23,979 nt of DNA, taken from assembly GCA_035557095.1 (NCBI GenBank), contig DATMEB010000183.1:1-23979 (forward strand), given 5' to 3'. The notes under the pieces were generated by a model that worked only from the letters and a program-made list of their open reading frames with translations, was not told where the DNA came from and searched no databases. Within the stretch, counting starts at the first letter, position 1. Each line of letters opens with the position of its first letter. The translations under genes were made by a program, and so were the position numbers. Below, in pieces: positions 15,010 through 23,025 of the stretch. This DNA comes from JALZDI01 sp035557095 (GTDB taxonomy: Bacteria; Actinomycetota; Actinomycetes; Propionibacteriales; Nocardioidaceae).

Positions 15010-16227
15010 ATGAGCCTACGAGAGCGCACGGTTCGGGCGCTGCAGTCGCTGCGGAGGGAACCCGCGGCTGCTCCCCGGCTGAGCGTGATCGTGCCCGCGT
15101 TCAACGTCGAGGACTATCTGGCCGAGTCGGTCGAGAGCATCCTCACGCAGACCTACCGCGATCTCGAGATCGTGGTGGTCGACGACGGTTCGACCGACGG
15201 GACGGCAGCCATCGCGAACGACTACGCGAACCGCCTCCCGAACCTCCGGGTCGTCTCGACCCCCAACCGTGGGCTCGGTGCTGCGCGCAACCTCGGCATC
15301 CGGCACGCCCGCGGTGAGCTCCTCGCGTTCGTGGACTCCGACGACACCGTCCTGCCGGAGGCGTACGAGAGCATGGTCCGGGTGCTCGACGAGTCCGGCT
15401 CCGACTTCGTCGTCGGAGGGTTCACGCGCAACTTCGGTGAGGGGCCGCCGTCGATGCCGCCCAGACAGCGCAACCTGCACAGCGAACGCAGGCTCGGTAT
15501 CCGCGCCGACGACTTTCCGCAGATCCTCGGGGACGTGTTCGCCTGGAACAAGGTGTTCCGCCGCGAGTTCTGGGACCGCGCGGGCCTGGCGTTCCCGGAG
15601 GGGATCCGCTACGAGGACCAGCCTGCGCTGACCAGGGCCTACCTGCTCGCGAACTCGTTCGACGTGCTCAAGCGCCCGGTCTACTTCTGGCGGATCCGCG
15701 ACGAGGGTACGTCCATCACGCAGGGGCGCCGGGAGCTCGACGACCTCCGGGACCGGTTCCAGACCAAGCGCGACTCGCTGGCGCTGGTCAGGGAGCACGC
15801 CTCACCGCACGTGCTGCACATGTTCTACCTCGACGGGCTCACGATGGACATGCCGGTGTACTTCTGGCACATCCCCGGCTGTGACGACGAGTACTGGCGA
15901 ATGCTGCACACGCAGATGCGCGACCTGTGGGACGGCGCCCCGTCGTTCGCAGGGGCGACGATCCCCGTTGCGCACCGGCTGATCGCCTGGCTGGTCGTCA
16001 ACGACCGGCGGCCCGAGGCCGAGGTCGCGGTCGCGTTCGCGGAGCAGCACCGCCCGGTCGACGTACCCGTCGACGACCGGGGCGACCACATGGTCGCCAA
16101 GCTGCCGTACTGGGACGACCCCTCGTCGGGGATCCCGCCGGAGATGTTCCGCCTGCAGGAGCACGAACGGGCCGTCCGCCTCGAACGGGCCGCAGGCGGT
16201 GCCGCCCCCGACAGGTCGGTGACGTAA
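15010..16227 (+). CDS. Family 2 glycosyltransferase
   Basis: This 405-aa canonical GT2 enzyme has RLSVIVPAFNVEDYLAESV (start of the GT-A fold), EIVVVDDGSTDGT, NRGLGAARNLGIRHARGE and FVDSDDTVLP with DSDD at residues 109-112. WNKVFRREFW and RYEDQPALTRAYL follow, a region shared with GT2 enzymes of teichoic acid and capsule clusters. ATG 15010 has GGAGG at 7 nt; upstream in-frame ATG 14965 lacks an SD. The C-terminal 150 residues are probably a helical domain specific to this subgroup. It is followed after 2 nt by the PseG-like gene, so the two are co-translated. Sugar specificity is unknown. Confidence 0.87.
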   Translation: MSLRERTVRALQSLRREPAAAPRLSVIVPAFNVEDYLAESVESILTQTYRDLEIVVVDDGSTDGTAAIANDYANRLPNLRVVSTPNRGLGAARNLGIRHARGELLAFVDSDDTVLPEAYESMVRVLDESGSDFVVGGFTRNFGEGPPSMPPRQRNLHSERRLGIRADDFPQILGDVFAWNKVFRREFWDRAGLAFPEGIRYEDQPALTRAYLLANSFDVLKRPVYFWRIRDEGTSITQGRRELDDLRDRFQTKRDSLALVREHASPHVLHMFYLDGLTMDMPVYFWHIPGCDDEYWRMLHTQMRDLWDGAPSFAGATIPVAHRLIAWLVVNDRRPEAEVAVAFAEQHRPVDVPVDDRGDHMVAKLPYWDDPSSGIPPEMFRLQEHERAVRLERAAGGAAPDRSVT

Positions 16228-16229
16228 CG

Positions 16230-17261
16230 ATGGCCCGCACCCGTCGGGTCGCCGTCCGATGCGACCTCGCAACCGCCACCGGCCGCCTGCATGTGGTGCG
16301 GTCGCTGGCGCTGGCCGAGGAGCTGGCACTGCGCGGTGTGCAGGTGCTCTTCGTCGCCGACGTGGAAGCAGACGACTGGGCCCACATGCAGATCGCCGCC
16401 CGCGGTCTGGAGACGGTGCCCCCGGTCACCACGGCCGACGAGCACGTCGAGCTCGTCGACCGCCTCGCCGCGGATGCCGTCGTGTTCGACGCGCACCGGC
16501 TGCCTCACGAGGTCTACACCGCCGTGCGCGACACCGGCAGGCCCACGCTCGCCGCCGTCGACGGTGACCTCCGGGGCGCGGATGCGGACCTGCTGCTCGA
16601 CCCGAACGTCGGTGCCGAGGAGGTGCAGCACCGGCTGCCTCGGGACTGCACCCGGCTGGCCGGGCTCGAGTACGCCCCGCTGCGCAACGACGTCCTGGCC
16701 AACCGGCCGATCTCCGTGCCGGTGCCAGCGAGCGTCGAGGTGCCGAAGGTCCTGGTGCTCCTCGACGAGGTCGACATGCCGGATGCGGGTGCGTGGGTCG
16801 TGCGGACGCTGGTGGCCACCGGCAGGCCGTTCGACGTGACGGTGGTCGCTCCCGAGGCCGAGGCCCGCGAGCAGGTCCAGGCCGTACGCCCGGCTCCGCG
16901 CCAGCGCATCGCCGCGATCGCACCCGACACGCGCCTCGCGGAGCGGGTTGTGCGCTCCGACGCCGTCGTCGCCGCGGCCGGGCCGTCGACTGCCGAGCTG
17001 CTCTGCCTGGGTGCGGCCGTCGGGCTGGTGTGGGTCACCGACGCCGACGTCGAGACCTACCGTCAGCTGATGGTCCAGCGCGCGGTGATCGGCCTGGGCT
17101 CGGTCGAGGCGCTGGGCAAGGACCCGGACGCGGGCGCGGAGCAGGCCGCTCGCCTGCTGAGCGACTCGCGCGAGCGCGCGCGGCTCGCGGAGTCGGGCTG
17201 GCGGCGCGTCGACGGCCTGGGCCGGGCGCGGGCGGTCGACGCGCTGGTGGGTCTGCTCTAA
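16230..17261 (+). CDS. PseG-like nucleotide-sugar hydrolase/glycosyltransferase-fold protein
   Basis: This 343-aa protein starts VAVRCDLATATGRLHVVRSLALAEEL, equivalent to the PseG start with GxGHxxR, where the His and Arg are kept but the second Gly is Leu. ADLLLDPNVGAEE and LAGLEYAPLRNDVL match the 'LNPNLGA...Y.LLR.EF' middle of PseG (UDP-2,4-diacetamido-2,4,6-trideoxy-altrose hydrolase). AAAGPSTAELLCLGAAV is the GT28/MurG-like C-terminal nucleotide-binding segment. PseG cleaves UDP from a pseudaminic acid precursor, but no other pse gene is present, so a related function (hydrolase or glycosyltransferase) is as likely. It starts 2 nt after the GT2 stop and ends 16 bp from the convergent MidA gene. 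Confidence 0.7.
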   Translation: MARTRRVAVRCDLATATGRLHVVRSLALAEELALRGVQVLFVADVEADDWAHMQIAARGLETVPPVTTADEHVELVDRLAADAVVFDAHRLPHEVYTAVRDTGRPTLAAVDGDLRGADADLLLDPNVGAEEVQHRLPRDCTRLAGLEYAPLRNDVLANRPISVPVPASVEVPKVLVLLDEVDMPDAGAWVVRTLVATGRPFDVTVVAPEAEAREQVQAVRPAPRQRIAAIAPDTRLAERVVRSDAVVAAAGPSTAELLCLGAAVGLVWVTDADVETYRQLMVQRAVIGLGSVEALGKDPDAGAEQAARLLSDSRERARLAESGWRRVDGLGRARAVDALVGLL

Positions 17262-17277
17262 GGCCCCGGCCCTCCGG

Positions 17278-18213
17278 TCAGGTGGGGTCGGCGTCGCCGA
17301 GCAGCGGCTGGGTGCTGACCCACCAGAAGTCACCGAGACCGCCGCGCTCGGTGAGCTCGGCGGCCTCGCCGGCCCGGCTCAGGGCGGACACGTACCCGGC
17401 GGGGTCCCTGCCCGCCAGTTCCATCGCGGGGCGCGAGCCGTTGACACCAAGCGCCCGCAGGGCCTCCCGCTGCGTCGTGCGGTGCCCGCCCAGAGAGTCG
17501 ATCGCGACGTGCGCGGTGATGTCCCGGCTCCCGTCGGGGACGAGCTCGACCTGTCGCCCGTGCTGGTAGGACGCAAGCGAGCCGAACGCGGGCCGCGAGC
17601 CGGCCGTGTGCCCGTAGTCGATCGCGATCGCCACTCCGCGGCGCAGCCGGCGTACGACGTCGGCCCAGGCGCGGTCGCGCGGTGAGCCGACCTCGGCACG
17701 GGTCCCCGGCTCGGTCAGCGGCCACCACCGCTGCACCCAGAGCTCGTGGCACGGCGAGCCGAGCGCCTCATCGCCGGTCTCCGGGTCGACGTGCACGTAC
17801 CGGGGCACGCCGTCGCGGTCCACCTCGACGATGTCGCAGGGGATGTTGTCGAGCCACTCGTTGGCGACCACGAGACCCTCGAGCTCGCCGGGGAAGTCCT
17901 CACGCCAGGTGACGTTCGCGGGCAGATCCTGCGGCCGCGGCCCGAGGTCGACGCCGACGAGGTCGAGCTCGCCCGGGGCCAGGGCGTCCACGTGCCGGAG
18001 CAGCTCGCCCCCGCCGGCGCCGACGTCCACGAGCGTCCCGAGCCGGAGGCTGCGGGCGAGCTCGAGCAGCGCCTCGGCGAACACCGGTGACGCGTGCACC
18101 GAGGTGCGGAAGTGGTCCGCGGGCAGCTCACGACGGAAGAAGCCGTCAGGGCCGTAGAGCGCTGCCGTCCAGGCTTCGCGCCAGGTCGGCAGGTCTCGTG
18201 CTTTCACGGACAT
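17278..18213 (-). CDS. MidA/NDUFAF7-family SAM-dependent methyltransferase
   Basis: This 311-aa protein has LVDVGAGGGELLRHV (61-75, SAM-binding motif I), LDLVGVDLGPRP and VVANEWLDNIPCDIVE (115-130), the last being the conserved 'NE.LD..P' signature of the MidA family. TAHVAIDSL and other C-terminal pieces also fit. Mitochondrial members methylate an arginine of a complex I subunit; bacterial members have no settled substrate. ATG 18213 is the first start in the frame. It sits between the glycan locus and the pantothenate/NAD operon, convergent with the former and divergent from the latter, so it is probably an independent housekeeping gene. Confidence 0.85.
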   Translation of the reverse strand: MSVKARDLPTWREAWTAALYGPDGFFRRELPADHFRTSVHASPVFAEALLELARSLRLGTLVDVGAGGGELLRHVDALAPGELDLVGVDLGPRPQDLPANVTWREDFPGELEGLVVANEWLDNIPCDIVEVDRDGVPRYVHVDPETGDEALGSPCHELWVQRWWPLTEPGTRAEVGSPRDRAWADVVRRLRRGVAIAIDYGHTAGSRPAFGSLASYQHGRQVELVPDGSRDITAHVAIDSLGGHRTTQREALRALGVNGSRPAMELAGRDPAGYVSALSRAGEAAELTERGGLGDFWWVSTQPLLGDADPT

Positions 18214-18264
18214 ACGGTAGGGGGACTCACTGCCCGCCGCGGGCGGATCGCGACTTCGGCAGAG

Positions 18265-18288
18265 CTCACCCGTCCCCGCGTAGGTGAG
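18265..18288. repeat. Inverted repeat CTCACC-N12-GGTGAG in the divergent region
   Basis: A 6-bp inverted repeat with a 12-bp spacer in the 241-bp gap between the MidA gene and the DUF2520 gene. It could be an operator half-site pair or chance in GC-rich DNA. Confidence 0.25.
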
Positions 18289-18349
18289 TTGTGCCCATCT
18301 CGGTGGCCTCTTCGATGCGCAGATGTGACCGACCCCACGGGAAGAGGCA

Positions 18350-18379
18350 GTGACCGCCCGACGTTGAGACGGATACCGT
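18350..18379 (+). promoter_or_regulatory. Weak candidate promoter of the DUF2520-panC-nad operon
   Basis: GTGACC (18350-18355) and TACCGT (18374-18379) are 18 bp apart, with a leader of about 70 nt before ATG 18455. The -10 fits the TAnnnT pattern; the -35 is a partial match. Confidence 0.3.
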
Positions 18380-18454
18380 TAGCGGGCACTTGCTGCCAGC
18401 CAACACACCGTCCGGTACCCCTCCTGCGGGGACTGGAACGAAAGGCGAGAGCAC

Positions 18455-19333
18455 ATGGCCCGAATCGGGGTTATCGGCGCCGGTCGCGTCGGCGCCGTCC
18501 TGGCCGCGGCGTTCCGCGAGGCCGGACACGAGATCGTCTCCGTCGCGGGGGAGTCGGCCGCCTCCCGCATCCGTATCCAGACTCTGCTGCCCGGCGTCGC
18601 CGTGGACAAGCCGTCTGTTGTGGCTCGCGCCGCCGACGTCCTGCTCGTCGCCGTCCCCGACGACGCGCTGCGCAACGTCGTGGCGATGCTGTCGGCCGCC
18701 GGGGCGATCCGCGACGGCCAGTACGTCGTGCACACCAGTGGGCGCCACGGCACCGGCGTCCTCGCGCCGGCGGCCGAGCGCGGCGCCCGGGTCGCGGCCA
18801 TGCACCCGGCCATGACCTTCACCGGCACCGACCTCGACCTGCCCCGGCTGCCGGCGACGGTGTTCGGCTGCACGGGCGCCGCCGACGTCCGCCCGGTCGT
18901 CGACGGGCTGGTGGGCCTCCTGGGGGCGCGGACGGTCTGGGTCGGCGAGGAGCAGCGGGTTCGCTACCACGCGGCGCTCGCGCACGGTGCCAACCATCTG
19001 GTGACGCTGGTCCACCAGGCCAGCGAGCTGCTGCGCGGCGCCGGGGTCGACGCGCCCGCCGATGTGGTGCGGCCCCTGATGCAGGCTGCCCTCGACAACG
19101 CGCTGGCCTACGGCGACGCCGCGCTCACCGGCCCGATCGCGCGGGGCGACGTGCAGACGGTCCGCGAGCACCTGCGAACGCTCGCCGACGCGCCGCCGGA
19201 GACGCTCGAGTCGTACGTCGCGATGGGCCGTGCCACCGCCAACCTGGCCGCGCGCGACGGCAGGCTGGACCCGGCCCGCGCGGCCGCGATCGTCGGGCTC
19301 CTCGACGACGCGTTGCCGGGGGTGCGGTCGTGA
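18455..19333 (+). CDS. Rossmann-fold DUF2520 protein (pantothenate-operon associated)
   Basis: This 292-aa protein begins ARIGVIGAGRVGAVLAAAF, an NAD(P)-binding Rossmann motif, followed by VVARAADVLLVAVPDDAL and VVHTSGRHG. The second half, with RYHAALAHGANHLVTLVHQA and AALDNALAYGDAALTGPIARGD, is the helical DUF2520 domain, the arrangement of 6-phosphogluconate/ketopantoate reductase-like dehydrogenases. Proteins of this type often precede panC in actinobacteria, so a reductase role in pantothenate synthesis has been suspected, but no reaction can be stated from sequence. An AAAGGCGAG ribosome site precedes ATG 18455. The stop overlaps the panC GTG by 4 nt. Confidence 0.85.
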   Translation: MARIGVIGAGRVGAVLAAAFREAGHEIVSVAGESAASRIRIQTLLPGVAVDKPSVVARAADVLLVAVPDDALRNVVAMLSAAGAIRDGQYVVHTSGRHGTGVLAPAAERGARVAAMHPAMTFTGTDLDLPRLPATVFGCTGAADVRPVVDGLVGLLGARTVWVGEEQRVRYHAALAHGANHLVTLVHQASELLRGAGVDAPADVVRPLMQAALDNALAYGDAALTGPIARGDVQTVREHLRTLADAPPETLESYVAMGRATANLAARDGRLDPARAAAIVGLLDDALPGVRS

Positions 19334-20202
19334 GCCCGCTCGTCGCGCGTTCCCGGGACGACCTCGAGGCGGCGCTGAAGAACGTCCGCGCCGATCAGGG
19401 CCGGGTCGCGCTGGTGCCGACGATGGGGGCGCTGCACGCTGGCCACGCCGCACTGCTGCGCGACGGGCGGTCGCACGGCGAGGCGCTGGTCGCGTCGATC
19501 TTCGTCAACCCCACCCAGTTCGGGCCCAACGAGGACTTCGACCGCTACCCGCGCAGCTTCGACGACGACCTCGAGATCTGCGCGCGCGAGCGCGTCGACG
19601 TCGTGTTCGCTCCCGACGTGGACGAGGTCTATCCCGGCGGTGACCCCGCGGTCATGGTCGATCCCGGCCCACTCGGCGCCGAGCTCGAGGGTGCGGTGCG
19701 TCCGACGCACTTCCGGGGAGTGCTGACCGTCGTGGCGAAGCTGTTCGGCATGGTCCGCCCCGACGTCGCGGTGTTCGGGCAGAAGGACTACCAGCAGCTG
19801 GTGCTGATCGAGCAGATGGTGCGCGACCTGGCGATGGGCGTCACCGTTCTCGGCGGGGAGACCGTGCGCGAGGCCGACGGGCTCGCACTCTCCTCGCGCA
19901 ACCGCTACCTCACGTCGGCGCAGCGGCAGAGCGCGCTCGCGTTGTCGCGGGGGCTGCGCGCCGGCGCCGAGGCCGCGACTGGAGGCGGCGACGCCGTACT
20001 GGCCGCGGCGCACGCCGTGCTCGACCGCGCCGAGGGGGTCGATGTCGGCTACCTCGCCCTGCGTACTCCCGACCTGCGCGCGTCGCCGGAGGCGGGGCCG
20101 GCCCGGCTGCTGGTGGCGGCCCGCGTCGGCAGCACGCGGCTCATCGACAACCTGCCGCTGACACTGGCTGCGGCCACCGGCCGACGAGACTCCGAGGGAT
20201 GA
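19330..20202 (+). CDS. panC: Pantothenate synthetase (pantoate-beta-alanine ligase)
   Basis: This 290-aa enzyme joins pantoate and beta-alanine using ATP. VPTMGALHAGH (29-39) is the HIGH-like nucleotide-binding motif. FVNPTQFGPNEDFDRYPR (58-75) binds pantoate, VFGQKDYQQL contacts ATP, and LALSSRNRYL is the KMSKS-equivalent loop. The length is normal for the family. The GTG at 19330 overlaps the previous stop (GTGA), implying translational coupling. All motifs are intact, so the enzyme should be active and needs beta-alanine even though the adjacent panD is broken. Confidence 0.96.
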   Translation: MSPLVARSRDDLEAALKNVRADQGRVALVPTMGALHAGHAALLRDGRSHGEALVASIFVNPTQFGPNEDFDRYPRSFDDDLEICARERVDVVFAPDVDEVYPGGDPAVMVDPGPLGAELEGAVRPTHFRGVLTVVAKLFGMVRPDVAVFGQKDYQQLVLIEQMVRDLAMGVTVLGGETVREADGLALSSRNRYLTSAQRQSALALSRGLRAGAEAATGGGDAVLAAAHAVLDRAEGVDVGYLALRTPDLRASPEAGPARLLVAARVGSTRLIDNLPLTLAAATGRRDSEG

Positions 20203-20206
20203 CCGC

Positions 20207-20407
20207 ATGCTGCGCACGATGATGACGAGCAAGATCCACCGCGTAACCGTGACCCAGGCCGACCTGCACTGTGTCGGCTCGGTGACCGTCGACGCGGACA
20301 ACCGCGTCGTAGGCACCGACGACGACCCCGCAGAGGTGGTGCCGGGGATGGCCGCCGACCTGCTGGTGCGGGGAGACGCCCCCGCCGCGGTCGCGGTCGC
20401 CCGGTAA
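20207..20407 (+). pseudogene. panD: Aspartate 1-decarboxylase remnant with internal in-frame deletion
   Basis: Intact PanD is about 125-140 aa, while this frame gives only 66. Residues 1-31 are classic PanD: MLRTMMTSKIHRVTVTQADL, Lys9, and the Gly24-Ser25 self-cleavage site that forms the pyruvoyl cofactor. Residues 28-45 (VDADNRVVGTDDDPAEVV) correspond to the far C-terminal part of the family ('VFVDA.N...G.DPA.V'). The roughly 80 residues between, including the usual Arg54, Tyr58 and Asn72, are missing. The two ends join at a VDAD element that occurs in both regions of normal PanD, which suggests deletion between short repeats. Tyr22 next to the cleavage site is Cys here. The SD (GAGGG) and position after panC are preserved. 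It is very unlikely to make beta-alanine. Confidence 0.85.
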
Positions 20408-20425
20408 CGGGAGGGATCTCGGCGG

Positions 20426-22093
20426 GTGGTCACGGCGGATGAGGGTACGACGGTTCCGGAGCGCCTGCGCGCGCCCTCGGCGGGGTGGCACACGACGGCC
20501 GACATCGTCGTCGTCGGGTCGGGGATCGCCGGCCTGACCGCTGCGCTGCGCGCCCGCGAGGCCGGGCGGGTGCTGGTGGTGACGAAGGACATCCTGGCGG
20601 CCGGTTCGACCCGTTGGGCGCAGGGCGGCATCGCGGCCGCTCTCGGGCCCGGCGACAGCCCCGACCAGCACCTCGCCGACACGATGACCGCGGGTGCGGG
20701 CCTCTGCGACCCGGACGCCGTGCGGGTGCTGGTCGACGAGGGTCCGGCCGCCGTGCGCGGGCTGGTCGGGCTCGGTACGCGCTTCGACACCGTCACCGGC
20801 GGCGACCTGGCCCTGACCCGCGAGGGCGGACATCGCCGCGACCGCATCGTGCACGCCGGCGGTGACGCCACCGGAGCGGAGATCCAGCGGGCGCTGGTCG
20901 CCGCCGTGCGCGCGGCTCCGGACATCGAGGTGGTCGAGCACGCCCTGGTGCTCGATCTGCTGCGTGCTGCCGACGGCGGCGTCGCGGGTGTCACCCTGCA
21001 CGTGATGGGTGAGGGGCAGCGCGACGGCGTCGGCGCGGTCGCGTGCCGGGCGGTGGTCCTGGCCAGCGGCGGGATGGGGCAGGTGTTCTCGGCGACTACC
21101 AACCCGCCGGTCTCCACCGGTGACGGGGTGGCGATGGCACTGCGGTCCGGCGCGGTGCTGCGAGACGTGGAGTTCGTGCAGTTCCACCCGACCGTCCTGT
21201 GGCTCGGCCGTGGCGCCCGTGGGCAGCAGCCGCTGGTCTCGGAGGCGGTACGCGGTGAGGGCGCGTTCCTGGTCGACGACACCGGCCGTCGGTTCATGCA
21301 GGGCGAGCACGAGCTGGCCGACCTGGCGCCGCGAGACATCGTCGCCAAGGCGATCATGCGGCGGATGCGCGAGTCGGGTGCCGCGCACGTGTGGCTCGAC
21401 GCCCGGCACTTCGGCGCGCAGATGTGGCAGCAGCGGTTCCCGACCATCCTCGCGTCGTGCCGGTCGCACGGCATCGACCCGGTAACAGAGCCGATCCCGG
21501 TCGCGCCGGCCTGCCACTACGCCTCCGGCGGGGTGGCGACCGACCTGTACGGGCGTACGACGGTGCCGGGGCTGCACGCGTGCGGCGAGGTCGCCTGCTC
21601 CGGCGTGCACGGCGCCAACCGGCTCGCCTCGAACTCGCTGCTCGAGGGCCTGGTCTTCGGCCGGCGCATCGCCGAGCACCTCGTCAGCGACCTGCCGGCG
21701 CAGCAGGACCCGGCCGAAGACTCCCGCGCTGCGGGCCTGGCCGACGGTGGCGTGGCCGCGGTCGTACGCGCCACGCTGACCGAGGACGCGGGTGTGCTGC
21801 GCAACGCCGCCGGCTTGGAGCACGCCATGAAGGTGCTGTCTGCGCTGGTCGCCGACGCGGTGGGCGAGGACGGCGGACCGCGGCCCGTCCCGTGCACGGA
21901 GTCGTGGGAGGCCACCAACCTGCTGACCGTGAGCCAGGCGCTGGTCGCGGCCGCGCACGCCCGTCCGGAGACGCGGGGCTCGCACTGGCGCGAGGACCAC
22001 CCGGAGGGGGATCCCCGTTGGCTGGGTCATCTCGATACCGTGCTGAACTCGTCTGGCCGAATGGAGACGACGTTCCGACCCTTGGGGGACTGA
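20426..22093 (+). CDS. nadB: L-aspartate oxidase
   Basis: This 555-aa flavoprotein oxidises L-aspartate to iminoaspartate, the first step of de novo NAD synthesis. DIVVVGSGIAGLTAALRA (26-43) is the FAD dinucleotide-binding fold, STRWAQGGIAAAL and LASGGMGQVFSATTNP are family signatures, and FVQFHPT and GVHGANRLASNSLLEGLVFG carry active-site and FAD contacts. The GTG start at 20426 follows GGGAGGGA by 8 nt. An N-terminal extension of about 25 residues precedes the fold. The stop overlaps the nadC ATG by one base. The partner nadA is not in this window. Confidence 0.96.
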   Translation: MVTADEGTTVPERLRAPSAGWHTTADIVVVGSGIAGLTAALRAREAGRVLVVTKDILAAGSTRWAQGGIAAALGPGDSPDQHLADTMTAGAGLCDPDAVRVLVDEGPAAVRGLVGLGTRFDTVTGGDLALTREGGHRRDRIVHAGGDATGAEIQRALVAAVRAAPDIEVVEHALVLDLLRAADGGVAGVTLHVMGEGQRDGVGAVACRAVVLASGGMGQVFSATTNPPVSTGDGVAMALRSGAVLRDVEFVQFHPTVLWLGRGARGQQPLVSEAVRGEGAFLVDDTGRRFMQGEHELADLAPRDIVAKAIMRRMRESGAAHVWLDARHFGAQMWQQRFPTILASCRSHGIDPVTEPIPVAPACHYASGGVATDLYGRTTVPGLHACGEVACSGVHGANRLASNSLLEGLVFGRRIAEHLVSDLPAQQDPAEDSRAAGLADGGVAAVVRATLTEDAGVLRNAAGLEHAMKVLSALVADAVGEDGGPRPVPCTESWEATNLLTVSQALVAAAHARPETRGSHWREDHPEGDPRWLGHLDTVLNSSGRMETTFRPLGD

Positions 22094-23025
22094 TGACACC
22101 GGCGAGCGAATCGCCTTCCACCACAAGCACCGCAGGTTCCAACGGGATCGGCGCGGAGCCGCCGCGCGACGACGCTGTGGCGACCCAGATCCCGCTGCTC
22201 GTACGCGCCGCGCTCGAGGAGGACCTGGCCGGGGGATCCGACGTGACGTCGAGCGCGACGATCCCGCCGGATGACTGGTCCGAGGGCGACTTCGTGGCGC
22301 GGGCCGACGGCGTGGTCGCCGGCCTGGCGGTCGTCGGCTGCGCCCTCGACCTGAGCGCGAGGAACGGCGGCAGTGTCGACGTCGCCCCGCGGGTCGAGGA
22401 CGGCGACGAGGTGCGCCGCGGCGACGTACTGCTCAGCGTGCACGGTCCGACCACGACCCTGCTCACCGCCGAGCGGACCGCGCTGAACTTCCTCTGCCAT
22501 CTCTCCGGCGTGGCCACCTTCACCCGGCGGTGGGTCGATGCCCTGGAGGGCACCGGCGCCCAGGTGCGTGACACCCGCAAGACCACGCCGATGCTGCGCG
22601 CGCTGGAGAAGTACGCCGTGCGCTGCGGTGGCGGCGTCAACCACCGGATGTCGCTGTCCGACGAGGCGCTGATCAAGGACAACCACGTCCTCGCGGCCGG
22701 TGGCGTCGCCCGCGCGTTCCACCGGGTCCGCGGACGGTTCCCGGACGTGCCAGTGCAGGTCGAGGTCACTCGGCTCGACCAGATCGAGGAGGCGCTGGCG
22801 GTCGGCGCTGACTCGATCCTGCTCGACAACATGTCGACCGAGCAGATGCGCGAGGCCGTGCAGATCACGGCCGGCCGGGCCACGCTCGAGGCCAGCGGCG
22901 GTCTCACGCTCGACCGGGCCCGCGAGGTCGGCGAGACCGGTGTGGACTTCCTCGCCGTGGGGGCACTGACGCACTCCGCGCCGATCCTCGACATCGCGTT
23001 CGACCTGCGCGCGCCGGCAGCATGA
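22093..23025 (+). CDS. nadC: Quinolinate phosphoribosyltransferase (nicotinate-nucleotide pyrophosphorylase)
   Basis: This 310-aa enzyme converts quinolinate and PRPP into nicotinate mononucleotide with loss of CO2. Signatures are ALEEDLAGGSDVTSSATIP (near 40-58), TAERTALNFLCHLSGVATFT, VRDTRKTTPMLRALEKYAV (about 157-175), GGGVNHRMSLSDEALIKDNH (176-195), DSILLDNM and EASGGLTLD, all as expected for a type II phosphoribosyltransferase. The first 28 residues are Ser/Thr-rich and not conserved. ATG 22093 overlaps the nadB stop (TGATG), with GGGGGAC as SD. The stop overlaps coaX by 4 nt. Confidence 0.96.
   Translation: MTPASESPSTTSTAGSNGIGAEPPRDDAVATQIPLLVRAALEEDLAGGSDVTSSATIPPDDWSEGDFVARADGVVAGLAVVGCALDLSARNGGSVDVAPRVEDGDEVRRGDVLLSVHGPTTTLLTAERTALNFLCHLSGVATFTRRWVDALEGTGAQVRDTRKTTPMLRALEKYAVRCGGGVNHRMSLSDEALIKDNHVLAAGGVARAFHRVRGRFPDVPVQVEVTRLDQIEEALAVGADSILLDNMSTEQMREAVQITAGRATLEASGGLTLDRAREVGETGVDFLAVGALTHSAPILDIAFDLRAPAA

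Noticed and set aside
18094..19329. Long open frame running into panC, as if PanC had a 412-residue N-terminal extension
   Set aside because: It is out of frame with the DUF2520 gene that clearly occupies most of the region, is Arg/Ala/Gly/Pro-rich, and PanC has a natural GTG start at 19330 overlapping the DUF2520 stop.
19108..21474. 788-codon open frame on the minus strand
   Set aside because: It lies antisense to panC, panD and nadB, is low-complexity Ser/Arg/Ala-rich and shows no domain; it is a by-product of high GC.
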